Part shown: in pieces, positions 1-9,481 of the stretch | Position numbering within the stretch: position 1 is the stretch's first letter | Layout: each line of letters starts with the position of its first letter | NCBI RefSeq assembly: GCF_018717645.1 | Contig: NZ_JAFLHG010000003.1 | Span: forward strand, 1 to 64,000 | Length of the DNA: 64,000 nt | Direction of reading: 5' to 3' | Source of the DNA: Microbacterium flavum | GTDB taxonomy: Bacteria > Actinomycetota > Actinomycetes > Actinomycetales > Microbacteriaceae | Position numbers and translations under genes: made by a program | Notes under the pieces: model-generated | The model's input: only the letters and a program-made list of their open reading frames with translations | Databases searched by the model: none | Told to the model about the DNA's origin: nothing

Positions 1-585
1 CCCCGCATGCCCGCCGCGCCGGCCACCGCCGCCGCCGCGCCGGCCGCCGTCCGCGTCGCCACCGCCGCGATCGACCACCCGGGCCTGTCGGCCGCCCCGA
101 TCGGGTCGGGCGCCATCGTGGACGCCGCCGTCGCGTCGGAGGCGAAGGCGCTGACCCAGATCACCGCGAAGTGGGAGTGGGCGCGCGTCGCCGTCGACGC
201 ACGCCCGGATGCCTCCGCCACGCCTTCCCGTCACCTCGTGCGGCTCTCCGCCCGCCGCGCGGTGCCCGGCGTCCTTCAGACGCCCGCCGCGATCGCGCGC
301 GAGGTCGCCCTCCTGACCGGCATCCCTGTGACCGCCGCCCATGTCGTCGACGTCGTCGTGCAGGACTGGCCGGATGCCGTGACGGCGGCCGCCCCCGATT
401 CGGCGGCGGTCGAGCGCGAACAGGGCCGTGGCATCCACCGCGCCGGCGCCGCCGTCGCGGGCACAGGGCTCGCCTCCGTCATCCCGCACGCGCGCGACCT
501 CGCCGTCCGGCTCGACGCCGATCTCGCCGCCTCCGCACCGCACGCCTCCCACGCATCCGCCGCACCCACGAGGAGCCACGCATGA
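1..585 (+). CDS. hemG: Coproporphyrinogen III oxidase (HemY/CgoX type), C-terminal part
   Basis: FAD-dependent oxidase of the late heme pathway; in Gram-positive bacteria this family oxidises coproporphyrinogen III to coproporphyrin III at the membrane or in the cytoplasm. The reading frame is open to the left edge of the window, so the N-terminal FAD-binding part is missing and the ATG at position 7 is not a real start. The visible tail ends with a TGLASVIPHARDLA motif, typical of the C-terminal FAD-contacting segment of protoporphyrinogen/coproporphyrinogen oxidases. It overlaps the next gene by 4 nt and heads the heme operon in this window. The core between is weakly conserved and rich in Ala/Val, so the assignment leans on the C-terminal motif and the position before hemQ and hemH. 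Confidence 0.75.
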   Translation, partial: PRMPAAPATAAAAPAAVRVATAAIDHPGLSAAPIGSGAIVDAAVASEAKALTQITAKWEWARVAVDARPDASATPSRHLVRLSARRAVPGVLQTPAAIAREVALLTGIPVTAAHVVDVVVQDWPDAVTAAAPDSAAVEREQGRGIHRAGAAVAGTGLASVIPHARDLAVRLDADLAASAPHASHASAAPTRSHA

Positions 586-1283
586 CCGAATCCACCCCGC
601 TCGGCTACACCCTGTTCGCCGTCCTCGCCGGTCCCCGGCCGCGCGGCGTCGCGCCCGACGCCGCGGCGCTCGCCGAGCTCGAGGCCGTCGCCGCCGTGCT
701 CGAAGCGGACGGGGTGACCCTCCGCGGACTGTACGACGTCACGGGCATGCGCGCAGAGGCCGACCTCATGGTGTGGCTGCACACGTCGACCACCGACGAT
801 CCGGAGGCGGCGGAGGACCCGGCGTCCCTGCAGCGCGCGCTGCGCGCTCTGCGGCGCACATCGGCCCTCGCGGGCTTCGAGAACGTGTGGAGCGCGATGG
901 GCGTGCACCGCGAGGCGGAGTTCAACAAGCGTCATATCCCCGGCTACCTGCGGGGCGAGCACGCACGCGGCTGGCTGTGCCTGTACCCCTTCGTGCGCAG
1001 CTACGAGTGGTATCTGCTCCCCGAGGACGAGCGCTCCGGGATGCTCGCCGAGCACGGCCGCAAGGGCGCCGCCTTCCGCGACGTCGTCGCCAACACGGTC
1101 TCGACGTTCGGTCTCAGCGACTACGAGTGGCTGCTCCCGCTCGAGAGCGACGATCCGATCCACCTCGTCGACATGATGCGCGACCTCCGCGCGACGGACG
1201 CGCGGCGTCACGTGCGCGAGGAGGTGCCGTTCTACACCGGACGACGCCTCCAGATCGCGGAGCTCTCGGAGGTGCTGAGCTGA
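582..1283 (+). CDS. hemQ: Coproheme decarboxylase HemQ (ChdC)
   Basis: Converts coproheme III to protoheme by two oxidative decarboxylations, the last step of the coproporphyrin-dependent heme pathway. The product is 233 residues, normal for the chlorite-dismutase-fold HemQ family. The segment WLCLYPFVRSYEWYLLP carries the tyrosine (Tyr135) that aligns with the catalytic radical Tyr, and AEHGRKG carries the proximal heme-ligand His (His158). The start is ATG at 582 behind AGGAG at 571-575; the open frame further upstream is a shadow of hemG. It overlaps hemG by 4 nt and abuts hemH through TGATG, so it is translationally coupled. Its presence next to a four-cysteine ferrochelatase marks the Gram-positive route rather than the protoporphyrin route. 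Confidence 0.95.
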   Translation: MTESTPLGYTLFAVLAGPRPRGVAPDAAALAELEAVAAVLEADGVTLRGLYDVTGMRAEADLMVWLHTSTTDDPEAAEDPASLQRALRALRRTSALAGFENVWSAMGVHREAEFNKRHIPGYLRGEHARGWLCLYPFVRSYEWYLLPEDERSGMLAEHGRKGAAFRDVVANTVSTFGLSDYEWLLPLESDDPIHLVDMMRDLRATDARRHVREEVPFYTGRRLQIAELSEVLS

Positions 1284-2551
1284 TGGCCGCCGCGAATATC
1301 GGCACGGATGCGGCGGACGCGTTCCGCGCCGAGTCTTTCCGCCCGAAGCCGCCGCGCGCCACCTCCGTCCCCCCGTGCACGTCGGCCCTGGACGGCGCAC
1401 CCTGCGTCGTCCCGGCCGCCACCGCGGCCGCCGCGAGCGGCGCGCCCCACGTGAGCGCCCCGACGGCGTACGACGGCGTGCTCCTCCTCGGCTTCGGCGG
1501 GCCCGAGGGACAGGACGACGTCATCCCGTTCCTCCGGAACGTCACGGCCGGCCGGGGCATCCCCGACGAGCGTCTCGAAGAAGTCGCGCACCACTACCGC
1601 CACTTCGGCGGGGTCTCGCCGATCAACGAGCACAATCGTGAGCTGAAGGCGGCCCTGGATGCCGAGCTCGCCGCGCGCGGCCTCGCCCTCCCCGTCTACT
1701 GGGGCAACCGCAACTGGATGCCCTACGTCACCGACGCGCTCACCGCAGCGGTCGCGGACGGACGCACGCGCCTGCTCGCGCTCGCCACGAGCGCCTACTC
1801 GTCGTACTCGTCCTGCCGCCAGTACCGCGAGGACCTCGCCGACGCCGTCGAGGCGACCGGCCTGGGCGGCCGCGTCGAGATCGACAAGGTGCGCCAGTTC
1901 TTCGATCACCCCGGGTTCGTCGCCCCGTTCGCGGAGGGACTCGGGGACGCCCTCGCGCGCCTGCGCGCGGACGGCTTCGCGGACGAGGAGATCGAGATCC
2001 TCTTCTCGACCCACTCGATCCCGTACGCCGACGCGGACCGCTCCGGCCCCGTCGAGGCCGGCTTCGGGCCGGGTGGCGCGTACGTCGCGCAGCACGTCGC
2101 GGTCGCCGAGGCGATCCTCGAGCGGCTGGGCGCCGCATCGCCCTGGCAGCTCGTCTTCCAGAGCCGGTCCGGCCCGCCGCAGGTGCCGTGGCTCGAGCCC
2201 GACATCAACGACGTCATCGCGGAGCTCCCCGCCGCGGGGCGCCGCGCGGTCGTGATCGTGCCGCTCGGCTTCGTGAGCGACCACATGGAGGTGCTCTGGG
2301 ACCTCGACACCGAGGCGATGGAGACCGCCGCCGCGCACGGCATCACCGCCGTCCGGACACCGACCCCCGGCACCCACCCCGCGTACGTCGCGGGCCTCGT
2401 CGACCTCATCGTCGAGCGGATGGACGGTGCGGATGCCGCGGAGCGGCCCCACGAGACGGCTCTCGGCCCCTGGTACGACGTCTGCCGTCCCGGCTGCTGC
2501 GAGAACAAGCGTCTCGGCTTCCAGCCGGCGCTGGCGGGAGCCGGCCGGTGA
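1283..2551 (+). CDS. hemH: Coproporphyrin ferrochelatase with C-terminal [2Fe-2S] cysteines (CpfC)
   Basis: Inserts Fe2+ into coproporphyrin III. The conserved core begins at YDGVLLLGFGGPEGQDDV, and FSTHSIPYADAD contains the metal-chelating His. The SSYSSCRQYRED cysteine plus three cysteines in the C-terminal VCRPGCCENKR give the four ligands of the [2Fe-2S] cluster known in actinobacterial ferrochelatases. With the ATG at 1283 (TGATG junction with hemQ) the protein has 422 residues and an unusual Ala/Pro-rich extension of about 60 residues before the core. I see no better internal start with a good ribosome binding site, but the extension could be partly untranslated. It overlaps hemC by 4 nt (GTGA). 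Confidence 0.95.
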   Translation: MAAANIGTDAADAFRAESFRPKPPRATSVPPCTSALDGAPCVVPAATAAAASGAPHVSAPTAYDGVLLLGFGGPEGQDDVIPFLRNVTAGRGIPDERLEEVAHHYRHFGGVSPINEHNRELKAALDAELAARGLALPVYWGNRNWMPYVTDALTAAVADGRTRLLALATSAYSSYSSCRQYREDLADAVEATGLGGRVEIDKVRQFFDHPGFVAPFAEGLGDALARLRADGFADEEIEILFSTHSIPYADADRSGPVEAGFGPGGAYVAQHVAVAEAILERLGAASPWQLVFQSRSGPPQVPWLEPDINDVIAELPAAGRRAVVIVPLGFVSDHMEVLWDLDTEAMETAAAHGITAVRTPTPGTHPAYVAGLVDLIVERMDGADAAERPHETALGPWYDVCRPGCCENKRLGFQPALAGAGR

Positions 2552-3528
2552 CGGAGGCGCCGCTCCGGCTCGGCACGCGGGCGAGTCTCCTCGCGACGAC
2601 CCAGTCGGGCCTCGTCGCCGACGCCCTTCGCGCCGCGACCGGGCGTGAGGTCGAGCTCGTCCGCATCACGACCGACGGTGATGTCCTGAGCGGGCCGCTC
2701 GCCCAGCTCGGCGGAACGGGCGTGTTCGTCGCGGCGCTCCGCGATGCGCTGCTGCGCGGCGAGTGCGATCTCGTCGTCCACTCGATGAAGGACCTGCCCA
2801 CGGCGGATGTCGCAGGCCTGCGGATCGGCGCCGTCCCGCCGCGCGCGCCCGCCCGCGACGTGCTCTGCAGCCGCGGCGGCGAGACGCTCGCCGGGCTCCC
2901 TCACGGCGCGGTCGTCGGCTCCGGCTCGCCCCGGCGGGTGGCCCAGCTGCTGCGCGCGCGTCCCGACCTCGAGGTCCGCGGCATCCGGGGCAACGTCGAC
3001 ACGCGGCTTCGCAAGGTCGATGAGGGGGAGTACGACGCGATCGTCCTTGCGGAGGCCGGGCTCGTCCGCATCGGTCGCACCGCCCGGATCTCCGACGTCT
3101 TCGAGTCCGATCTGTGGCCCGCCTCGGCGGGGCAGGGTGCGCTGGCGGTGGAGGTCCGGACGGGCGACGAGGTCGCCGGTCTCGTCGCGCGCCTCTCCGA
3201 CGCGGCGGCCGAGACCACCGCCCTCCTCGAGCGCGCGGTGCTCCGCCGCCTGGAGGCCGGATGCGCCGCACCGGTGGGCATCACCGCTCGGATCGATGCG
3301 TCCACCCGCACGGCCGAGGTGACGCTCGTCGCCGAGGTGTACGCGCTCGACGGGGCGCGCGCGGTGCGCGTGGAGCGCTCGTTCGCAGGGTCCTCGGTCG
3401 CGGCTGCGACCGGCCGGACGGATGCCGCCGAGGCGGTCGCGCAGCAGTTGCTCGACGCCGGAGCGGGCGACCTCGCCGACCTCGCGGGCGGCGCGGGGAG
3501 CAACAGCGGCGCGGGGAGCTCCGGATGA
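2548..3528 (+). CDS. hemC: Porphobilinogen deaminase (hydroxymethylbilane synthase)
   Basis: Polymerises four porphobilinogen units into hydroxymethylbilane. With the GTG start at 2548 the product is 326 residues, typical of the family. Visible landmarks: the N-terminal LRLGTRASLLATTQS, the catalytic Asp82 in HSMKDLP, the SGSPRR and GIRGNVDTRL porphyrin-binding segments, and Cys239 in LEAGCAAPVG, which carries the dipyrromethane cofactor. GGGAG at 2536-2540 serves as ribosome binding site, and the start lies inside the hemH stop (GTGA), so translation is coupled. The extreme C-terminus is a Gly/Ser-rich tail outside the conserved fold. It sits third in the tetrapyrrole operon. Confidence 0.96.
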   Translation: MTEAPLRLGTRASLLATTQSGLVADALRAATGREVELVRITTDGDVLSGPLAQLGGTGVFVAALRDALLRGECDLVVHSMKDLPTADVAGLRIGAVPPRAPARDVLCSRGGETLAGLPHGAVVGSGSPRRVAQLLRARPDLEVRGIRGNVDTRLRKVDEGEYDAIVLAEAGLVRIGRTARISDVFESDLWPASAGQGALAVEVRTGDEVAGLVARLSDAAAETTALLERAVLRRLEAGCAAPVGITARIDASTRTAEVTLVAEVYALDGARAVRVERSFAGSSVAAATGRTDAAEAVAQQLLDAGAGDLADLAGGAGSNSGAGSSG

Positions 3529-4355
3529 CCGGCGGACTGCGGGGCGCACGCGTGCTCGTCCCCCGCGGCGGGGCGTGGGGCGCGCGTGTCGGTGAGGCGA
3601 TCGCGCGCCGCGGCGGCGAGCCGATCATCGCCCCGCTCATCGTCTCCGCGCCGCCCCGCGACGGCGACGCGCGTGACCGCGCCTTCGCCGCACTCGCGTC
3701 CGGCTCCTACGGATGGCTGTTCGTCACGAGTGCCGCCAGCGTCGAGCAGCTGGTGGCGCACGGCGTCGCGGTGCCCCCGCAGACCCGCATCGCCGCGGTC
3801 GGCCCCGCGACGGCCCGCGCCGTGGAGCAGGCGGGATTCCCTGTCACGTTCGTCCCCGAGGGGGAGTCCTCGGCGAAGGCACTCGCCCGGCAGTGGTGCG
3901 CCGCGCACGCGCCGGCGGAGGCGGGGCGGTCGCTCGTCGTGCGCTCCGACCTCGCCTCGGCGACCGTCAGCGACGAGTTGCAGCTGCGCGGGTTCGGCGT
4001 CGACGTCTGCATCTCGTACCGCACGATCGGCGTCGACCTCGCGCCGGACGTCGTCGCGGGCCTGCGCACCCCCGACCGGGGCGCCGGGGCCGTGGACCTC
4101 GTCCTCCTCACCTCTCTGAGTGTCGCCCGCGAGCTGCGTCGACAGGTCGGCGCGCTGCCGGAGCGCGTGCGGGTGGCCTCGATCGGCCCCGGCACGACGC
4201 GCGACGCCGAGCGTCTCGGGTTCGCCGTCGCCCACACCGCCGGCACGCAGAGCATCGACGCGCTCGTCGCCGAGCTCGACGACGCCGCGGCGGTATCCTC
4301 CACTCCGACGTCTCACAGCCACCGTCCCCGATCCCACCGGGAGGACACCCCATGA
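3525..4355 (+). CDS. hemD: Uroporphyrinogen-III synthase
   Basis: Cyclises hydroxymethylbilane to uroporphyrinogen III with inversion of ring D. The product is 276 residues; the family is poorly conserved, but ARVLVPRG at the N-terminus, [29 protein letters not shown] and the mirror motif [17 protein letters not shown] are characteristic of its two alternating alpha/beta domains. The start is ATG at 3525 within the hemC stop (ATGA), preceded by a GGGGAG ribosome binding site. It overlaps hemB by 4 nt. The last 25 residues are Ser/His/Arg-rich and probably a disordered extension. The position between hemC and hemB is the strongest support. Confidence 0.93.
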   Translation: MTGGLRGARVLVPRGGAWGARVGEAIARRGGEPIIAPLIVSAPPRDGDARDRAFAALASGSYGWLFVTSAASVEQLVAHGVAVPPQTRIAAVGPATARAVEQAGFPVTFVPEGESSAKALARQWCAAHAPAEAGRSLVVRSDLASATVSDELQLRGFGVDVCISYRTIGVDLAPDVVAGLRTPDRGAGAVDLVLLTSLSVARELRRQVGALPERVRVASIGPGTTRDAERLGFAVAHTAGTQSIDALVAELDDAAAVSSTPTSHSHRPRSHREDTP

Positions 4356-5347
4356 CCGCATTCCCCGTCCGTCGCCCGCGCCGCCTCCGCCAGAACGCGG
4401 CGCTCCGACGCCTCGTCGCCGAGAACGACCTCGCGCCGCGCCGCCTCGTGCTCCCCGTCTTCGTCAAGGAGGGGATCGACGCCCCGCAGCCGATCTCGAG
4501 CATGCCCGGGGTCAGCCAGCACCCGCTCGCCGGCGTCGCCGACCTCGTCGAGCAGGCCGCCGCGGCCGGCATCGGCGGCATCATGCTCTTCGGCGTGCCC
4601 GAGACGCGGGATGCCGTCGGCTCGGGAGCCACGAGCCCCGGCGGCATCCTGAACCGCGCCGTCGCGGAGGCGGCGCGGGCCGCCGCCGGGCGCCTCACCG
4701 TGCAGGCCGACCTGTGCCTGGACGAGTTCACCGACCACGGGCACTGCGGCGTGCTCGCCGCCGACGGGTCCGTCGACAACGATGCGACGCTCGAGATCTA
4801 CGCCCGTATGGCGCTCGCGCTCGCGGATGCGGGCGCGGGCATCCTGGGCCTGTCCGGCATGATGGACGGCCAGGTCGCCGCGTGTCGGACCGCCCTGGAT
4901 GCCGCCGGACACACCGGCGTCGTCCTGCTCGCCTACTCCGCCAAGTACGCCTCCGCGTTCTACGGCCCCTTCCGCGAGGCCGTGGAATCGACACTCACCG
5001 GCGACCGCCGCACCTACCAGCTCGACGCGGCGAACGGTCGCGAGGGCGTGCAGGAGGCCCTCATCGACATCGACGAGGGCGCGGACATCGTCATGGTCAA
5101 GCCCGCCGGCCCCTACCTCGACGTCCTCGCCGAGGTCGCCGCGGTGTCCTCCGTTCCGGTCTGGGCCTACCAGGTGTCGGGGGAGTACGCGATGATCGAG
5201 CACGCCGCCGCGGCCGGCGTCATCGACCGCGAGCGCGCGATCGGGGAGAGTCTCCTCGGCATCCGCCGCGCAGGCGCCGAGGCGATCCTCACCTACTGGG
5301 CACTGGAGGTCGCGGGCTGGATCCGTGACGGGAAGGACCTCGCATGA
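4352..5347 (+). CDS. hemB: Porphobilinogen synthase (delta-aminolevulinic acid dehydratase)
   Basis: Condenses two 5-aminolevulinate molecules to porphobilinogen. It is 331 residues, the normal size. The two Schiff-base lysines are visible: Lys198 in AYSAKYAS and Lys250 in [12 protein letters not shown]. The metal loop reads [14 protein letters not shown]: the first and third zinc cysteines are present (Cys122, Cys132) but the middle one is Asp124, a hybrid between zinc-type and magnesium-type enzymes; I believe this form is common in actinobacteria. GGGAGG at about 4340 is the ribosome binding site and the ATG overlaps the hemD stop. Metal requirement is therefore uncertain from sequence alone. 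Confidence 0.96.
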   Translation: MTAFPVRRPRRLRQNAALRRLVAENDLAPRRLVLPVFVKEGIDAPQPISSMPGVSQHPLAGVADLVEQAAAAGIGGIMLFGVPETRDAVGSGATSPGGILNRAVAEAARAAAGRLTVQADLCLDEFTDHGHCGVLAADGSVDNDATLEIYARMALALADAGAGILGLSGMMDGQVAACRTALDAAGHTGVVLLAYSAKYASAFYGPFREAVESTLTGDRRTYQLDAANGREGVQEALIDIDEGADIVMVKPAGPYLDVLAEVAAVSSVPVWAYQVSGEYAMIEHAAAAGVIDRERAIGESLLGIRRAGAEAILTYWALEVAGWIRDGKDLA

Positions 5348-6654
5348 CTACCCTCACCAACGACGAGCTGTTCGCCCGCGCCCGCACGGTGATCCCGGGC
5401 GGCGTCGACTCTCCCGTGCGCGCGTACGGCTCGGTCGGCGGGACGCCGCGGTTCCTCGTCGAGGCATCCGGCGCCTTCGTGACGGATGTCGAGGGGCGGC
5501 GCTACATCGACCTCGTCGCGAGCTGGGGGCCGGCGCTCGTCGGCCATGCCCATCCCGAGGTCGTCGCCGCCGTGCAGGAGGCCGCGGCCCGCGGGCTCTC
5601 CTTCGGCGCGCCGACGCCCGCCGAGGCGGAGCTGGTCCAGGAGATCGCCCGCCGCGTCCCGGCGGTCGAGAAGGCGCGCCTCGTCTCCACCGGCACCGAG
5701 GCGACGATGACGGCGATCCGCCTGGCCCGCGGCGCCACCGGACGGGACCTCCTCGTCAAGTTCGCGGGGCATTACCACGGCCACTCCGACGGCCTCCTCG
5801 CCGCCGCCGGCTCGGGGCTTGCGACCTTCGCCCTGCCCGGCTCCGCCGGCGTCCCCGCACCGATCGCCGCGCAGACGCTCGTCGTGCCGTACAACGACCG
5901 CGACGCGCTGGCGGCCGTGTTCGCCGCGCACCCCGGCCGGATCGCCGCCGTCATCACCGAGGCCGCTGCCGCCAACATGGGCGTGGTGGCCCCGGCATCC
6001 GGGTTCACGACGTTCCTGGCCGAGCTCTGCCGCGCCGAGGGCGCCCTCCTCATCAGCGACGAGGTGCTCACGGGCTTCCGCGCCGCCGCCGGCGGTTACG
6101 CGCAGGTGCTCGCCGAGGCGGGGGAGCCGGTCGTCCCCGACCTCGTCACGTTCGGGAAGGTCATCGGCGGGGGGCTGCCGGTCGCCGCGGTCGGCGGCCG
6201 CGCGGACATCATGGACCTCCTCGCACCCACCGGCCCGGTGTACCAGGCCGGCACCCTCAGCGGGAACCCGGTCGCGGTCGCCGCCGGGCTCGCGACCCTC
6301 CGCCTCGCGGACGACGCCGTGTACGCGCGCCTGTCCGCGGCATCCGACGCCCTCTCGCACGCCGTCGACGCGGCTCTCGATGAGGCGGGAGTCCCGCACG
6401 TCGTGCAGCGGGCCGGGACGCTCTTCAGCGTCTTCTTCGGTGCGGAGGTCGCCGGCGGCGTCCCCGACTACGGGACCGCGCAGCGGCAGGACACCGCCGC
6501 CTACGGCCGGTTCTTCCACGCCATGCTCGATGCCGGGGTCTCGCTGCCGCCGTCGGCGTTCGAGGCGTGGTTCGTCACCGCGGCCCACGACGAGGACGTG
6601 ATCGGGCGCATCGTCGAGGCGCTCCCCGCCGCCGCGCGCGCGGCGCGGCAGTAG
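5344..6654 (+). CDS. hemL: Glutamate-1-semialdehyde 2,1-aminomutase
   Basis: PLP-dependent transaminase-fold enzyme that rearranges glutamate-1-semialdehyde to 5-aminolevulinate, the entry step supplied by glutamyl-tRNA reductase (hemA, not in this window). It has 436 residues. Landmarks: [21 protein letters not shown] at the N-terminus, [11 protein letters not shown], the [10 protein letters not shown] segment with Asp239 that contacts the pyridine nitrogen, and the PLP lysine Lys272 in [19 protein letters not shown]. The ATG lies in the hemB stop (ATGA). It is the last gene of the heme operon; after it comes a repeat-rich gap and a convergent gene. Confidence 0.97.
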   Translation: MTTLTNDELFARARTVIPGGVDSPVRAYGSVGGTPRFLVEASGAFVTDVEGRRYIDLVASWGPALVGHAHPEVVAAVQEAAARGLSFGAPTPAEAELVQEIARRVPAVEKARLVSTGTEATMTAIRLARGATGRDLLVKFAGHYHGHSDGLLAAAGSGLATFALPGSAGVPAPIAAQTLVVPYNDRDALAAVFAAHPGRIAAVITEAAAANMGVVAPASGFTTFLAELCRAEGALLISDEVLTGFRAAAGGYAQVLAEAGEPVVPDLVTFGKVIGGGLPVAAVGGRADIMDLLAPTGPVYQAGTLSGNPVAVAAGLATLRLADDAVYARLSAASDALSHAVDAALDEAGVPHVVQRAGTLFSVFFGAEVAGGVPDYGTAQRQDTAAYGRFFHAMLDAGVSLPPSAFEAWFVTAAHDEDVIGRIVEALPAAARAARQ

Positions 6655-6794
6655 CGGCCGCCGTCACCTTCCGGATCGGGCGGCCGCTTAGCCTTTCTGC
6701 TGCGAGCGCTCCGCCTCCTACTGCGAGCGCTCGGCGGCGGCCGCCGTCACCTTTCCGGATCGGGCGGCCGCCGGGCCTCCTACTGCGAGCGCTC
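6653..6794. repeat. Partial tandem duplication with inverted-repeat hairpins between convergent genes
   Basis: The gap between hemL and the convergent glucanase gene holds near-copies of the glucanase 3' end. CTGCGAGCGCTC occurs at 6700-6711, 6721-6732 and 6783-6794 (the last is inside the coding end), and CCGTCACCTT(T)CCGGATCGGGCGGCCGC occurs at 6661 and, with one extra T, at 6744. Each copy carries perfect 10-bp inverted arms (6653-6662 with 6679-6688, and 6736-6745 with 6763-6772), which could form hairpins acting as a bidirectional terminator. No T-tract follows. Confidence 0.7.
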
Positions 6795-8753
6795 GGCGGC
6801 GGCCGCCCAGGCGAGGGCGAGGGCCTTCGACCAGCCGTCGTCGAACGTCGCGCGCGCGGCGAATGCGGTCGCCGCCGCGGTCGCCGCGTCGGGAGAGGCG
6901 AGGGCCGAGTACGCCTGCACGTAGTCGCCCAGCGGGCCCGTGAAGGCGGTGTCCCCGGCATCCGCGACGTTCTCCGCCACGCGCTTCGGGTCCTTCCCGA
7001 GGTACTGCAGCGAGACCGGTCCGACGGGGACGGCCTGGATGCCGAGGATCGCCGACGGGTCCGCGCTGAACCACGTGGCGTAGTCGCGCTTCGAGCTCCA
7101 GTTCAGCGACACCATCGTGTGCGTGAACCCGGCCGGAAGGTTCTCCGGCTCGAGCCAGAGCGTCCGCGCGGCATCCGCCTCGCTCGAGAGCAGCCACGCC
7201 GCCTCCGTCCCGAGGGAGTCGTCGCCCGCGGCCGCGGCCCACGTCGCCAGCCCGTTCCACGCGGAGACAGCCTCCGAGCTCGACTCCTGATTGTTGCCGT
7301 CCGCGAACGGTGCGGGTCCCGAGGCCCACGAGTGCCCGCGGTACGGGTCGAACGCGCGGAGCGCGGGGAGCTCGGCGCTGCCGGCCGCCACATCGGCGGC
7401 GAGGGCATCCATCACCGGACGCATGCCGTCCACGAGCTCGGGGCGCTCGGTGCCGAGGACCCCGGCGGCGAACAGGAAGTAGCCGTAGTGGAAGTGATGG
7501 TCGTTGCCCTCCTCCGACCCGAAGCTCGGCTGCTTGCCGACGACGAGGTGCAGGACGTCGTCGTACACGAAGCAGCGGGTGGCCTCGGTCGTACACCCGG
7601 ACGGATCGGTCCACGGCTTCAGCTCGGTCGCGAGGCGATCGGTCGCGGCCGAGACGAGCTGGGTGTCGCCGAGCGCCTTGCCCAGTTCCAGCAGAGAGGC
7701 GATGCGAGCCAGACCCTTACCGCCGAAGTAGGTGTCGGCGGGCGTGGGCGGGGTGTCGGCGAGATCGGCCGTCGCCTGGGCGGCGATCGTCTGCCGGGTG
7801 GTGTCGTCGAGCCCGTCGAAGTCGTACGCGGTCTGCGCGGTGATGCGCGGAACCGTCCACTCGAGCGTGCTCGACGCGCAGGCCTGAAGCGGTCCGTACG
7901 GCGTGTCATACGTGCCGAGGCCGCAGCTGGAGGCGGCCGTGCGGCCTGCGAACGGGACGACGACGGTGCGGTCGGTGCCCTCGTAGGCGAGCCGGGTCGT
8001 CACGTCGCTGTCTCCGACCACGTACGACGACGCGACGTCGGTGACGGGATCGCCGATCGCCGACGCCCAGGCCGTCGGATCGGCGCCCTTCGGGAGCCCT
8101 GCAACCTGCAGCGTCTTGCCGGACCCGACCGAGACCGTCGATCCGCTCACCTGCGCGTCGCCGCGCAGGAGGTAGGTGACGCCGTCGACGACAGCCGTCC
8201 ACGCCTTGTCTCCGACCGAGGTCGGGGCGGCGCTCAGCGTGATGTCGAGGTCCGTCGCGGCGGCGATCGCGACGATGGGCGATCCCTGTGCCAGGGTGAC
8301 GCGGGCGCGCTCCGCATCGCCCGCGCTGTAGGCCACCGTGACCGAGACCGGATCGGTGCGGACGACCTCGAGCGAGGTCGCCCCGAGCCCGAGGGACAGC
8401 CCGCCGGAGAAGCTCGCCGTGATGCTCTTCTCGCCGACGGCCACGGGGGGCACCTGGATCGTCAGGCCGTCCTCGCGCGGAGCCACGGCCAGCGGTGACG
8501 GGTAGATCGGCAGGAGGTCCGGCGAGAAGGCGAGACTCGAGTACCACCGGTTCGTCGGGGGCACGACGCCCTCGGCGAGGCGGACCGGCGAGATGGTCGC
8601 GACGTGCTCGACGGGCAGTCCGGCGACGGCCGAGGATGCCTCGGGCGTCGGCTGCGCGGGAGGGGTGCTCTCGGCGGCGCAGCCCGCGAGCACCAGGGCG
8701 GCGGCGGCGACGGTGGCGAGGGTCGCGACGGTCGCGGAAGCGCGGCGGGTCAC
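6780..8753 (-). CDS. Lipoprotein endo-beta-1,3-glucanase, glycoside hydrolase family 81
   Basis: Predicted secreted, lipid-anchored hydrolase of beta-1,3-glucan. The 657-residue product starts with a lipoprotein signal (LVLAGC, Cys25 lipidated). GH81 landmarks are clear: NRWYSSLAF near residue 70, NDHHFHYGYF at 417-426, DPYRGHSWASG at 469-479 (catalytic Asp region) and NNQESSSEA at 487-495 (catalytic Glu region). The start is GTG at 8753, overlapping the stop of the upstream HlyD-like gene (GTGA), so it is the third cistron of an operon with a processive glycosyltransferase. A hydrolase that trims or releases polymer is a usual companion of exopolysaccharide synthases, and GH81 implies a beta-1,3-linked product. 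Its 3' end is partly duplicated just downstream. Confidence 0.9.
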   Translation of the reverse strand: MTRRASATVATLATVAAAALVLAGCAAESTPPAQPTPEASSAVAGLPVEHVATISPVRLAEGVVPPTNRWYSSLAFSPDLLPIYPSPLAVAPREDGLTIQVPPVAVGEKSITASFSGGLSLGLGATSLEVVRTDPVSVTVAYSAGDAERARVTLAQGSPIVAIAAATDLDITLSAAPTSVGDKAWTAVVDGVTYLLRGDAQVSGSTVSVGSGKTLQVAGLPKGADPTAWASAIGDPVTDVASSYVVGDSDVTTRLAYEGTDRTVVVPFAGRTAASSCGLGTYDTPYGPLQACASSTLEWTVPRITAQTAYDFDGLDDTTRQTIAAQATADLADTPPTPADTYFGGKGLARIASLLELGKALGDTQLVSAATDRLATELKPWTDPSGCTTEATRCFVYDDVLHLVVGKQPSFGSEEGNDHHFHYGYFLFAAGVLGTERPELVDGMRPVMDALAADVAAGSAELPALRAFDPYRGHSWASGPAPFADGNNQESSSEAVSAWNGLATWAAAAGDDSLGTEAAWLLSSEADAARTLWLEPENLPAGFTHTMVSLNWSSKRDYATWFSADPSAILGIQAVPVGPVSLQYLGKDPKRVAENVADAGDTAFTGPLGDYVQAYSALASPDAATAAATAFAARATFDDGWSKALALAWAAAAERSQ

Positions 8754-9481
8754 AGGCCCATCCTCCGGAGGAAGTCGCGGAAGGAGTCGGCGACTCCCGC
8801 GAACGGTCCGTCGTCGCGCAGAGCCAGCGTCGCCACGACGGGCGTGCCGGGCCGGTACAGGCCGCCGATCTGCTCGGAGACGAGATTCGGCGAGGCGATC
8901 GTGATGGTGGAGGCTGCGCGGCCGTCCACGGTCTCGACCTCGATCGCATCCACGGTGCCTTCCACGGTCGTGTCGTTCGGAAGCTGGATGTCGACAGCGC
9001 TGCCCTTCGCGATGCGGCCGTAGTCGCGCGCGGTGAGGGTGAACTGCGCCGTGACGCCCATGCTGCCGGTCTTGTCGACCTGCGCGATCTCCGCGCCGCT
9101 CGTGACGAAGTCGCCGACGGGGGCGGCCACGGAGGCGACCACCCCGTCGACCGCGGAGACGACGGCGTACGTGCCGGCGGTCGTGTCGACCTGGTCCAGA
9201 TCGGTGGGGCGGATGACTCCGGCCTCGAGGTCCCGCAGCAGCTGCGGGCTGCGGACGGTGAACAGGCGCTGGCCGGTCGTGACGGAATCCCCGACGGTGA
9301 CCGCTTGGTCGACGACGGTTCCCGCGTACACGGCGCCGACGCTGTACTCCTGGGCGGTGATCGTGGCGCTGGCGCTGCGGGCGGAGTTCTGTCGCTGGGT
9401 GAACACGACGGTGCACGCGCCGACGATCGCGAGGACGACGACGAGTCCGACGACGAGCTTGAGGCGGGATGACCAGGTCAT
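8750..9481 (-). CDS. HlyD/membrane-fusion-like single-pass protein
   Basis: 243-residue protein with one N-terminal membrane segment (about residues 8-27) followed by an extracytoplasmic beta-rich region. The pattern AGTVVDQAVTVGDSVTTGQRLFTVRSPQL and the later VVSAVDGVVASVAAPVGDFVTSGAEIAQV are two halves of a biotinyl/lipoyl-like barrel as in HlyD-type periplasmic adaptors, but the long alpha-helical hairpin is absent. It is translationally coupled to the GT2 gene upstream (4-nt overlap) and the GH81 gene downstream. In this context I infer a partner of the glycosyltransferase in polymer translocation, analogous to BcsB-like or HlyD-like subunits. The exact role is not known. Confidence 0.7.
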   Translation of the reverse strand: MTWSSRLKLVVGLVVVLAIVGACTVVFTQRQNSARSASATITAQEYSVGAVYAGTVVDQAVTVGDSVTTGQRLFTVRSPQLLRDLEAGVIRPTDLDQVDTTAGTYAVVSAVDGVVASVAAPVGDFVTSGAEIAQVDKTGSMGVTAQFTLTARDYGRIAKGSAVDIQLPNDTTVEGTVDAIEVETVDGRAASTITIASPNLVSEQIGGLYRPGTPVVATLALRDDGPFAGVADSFRDFLRRMGL

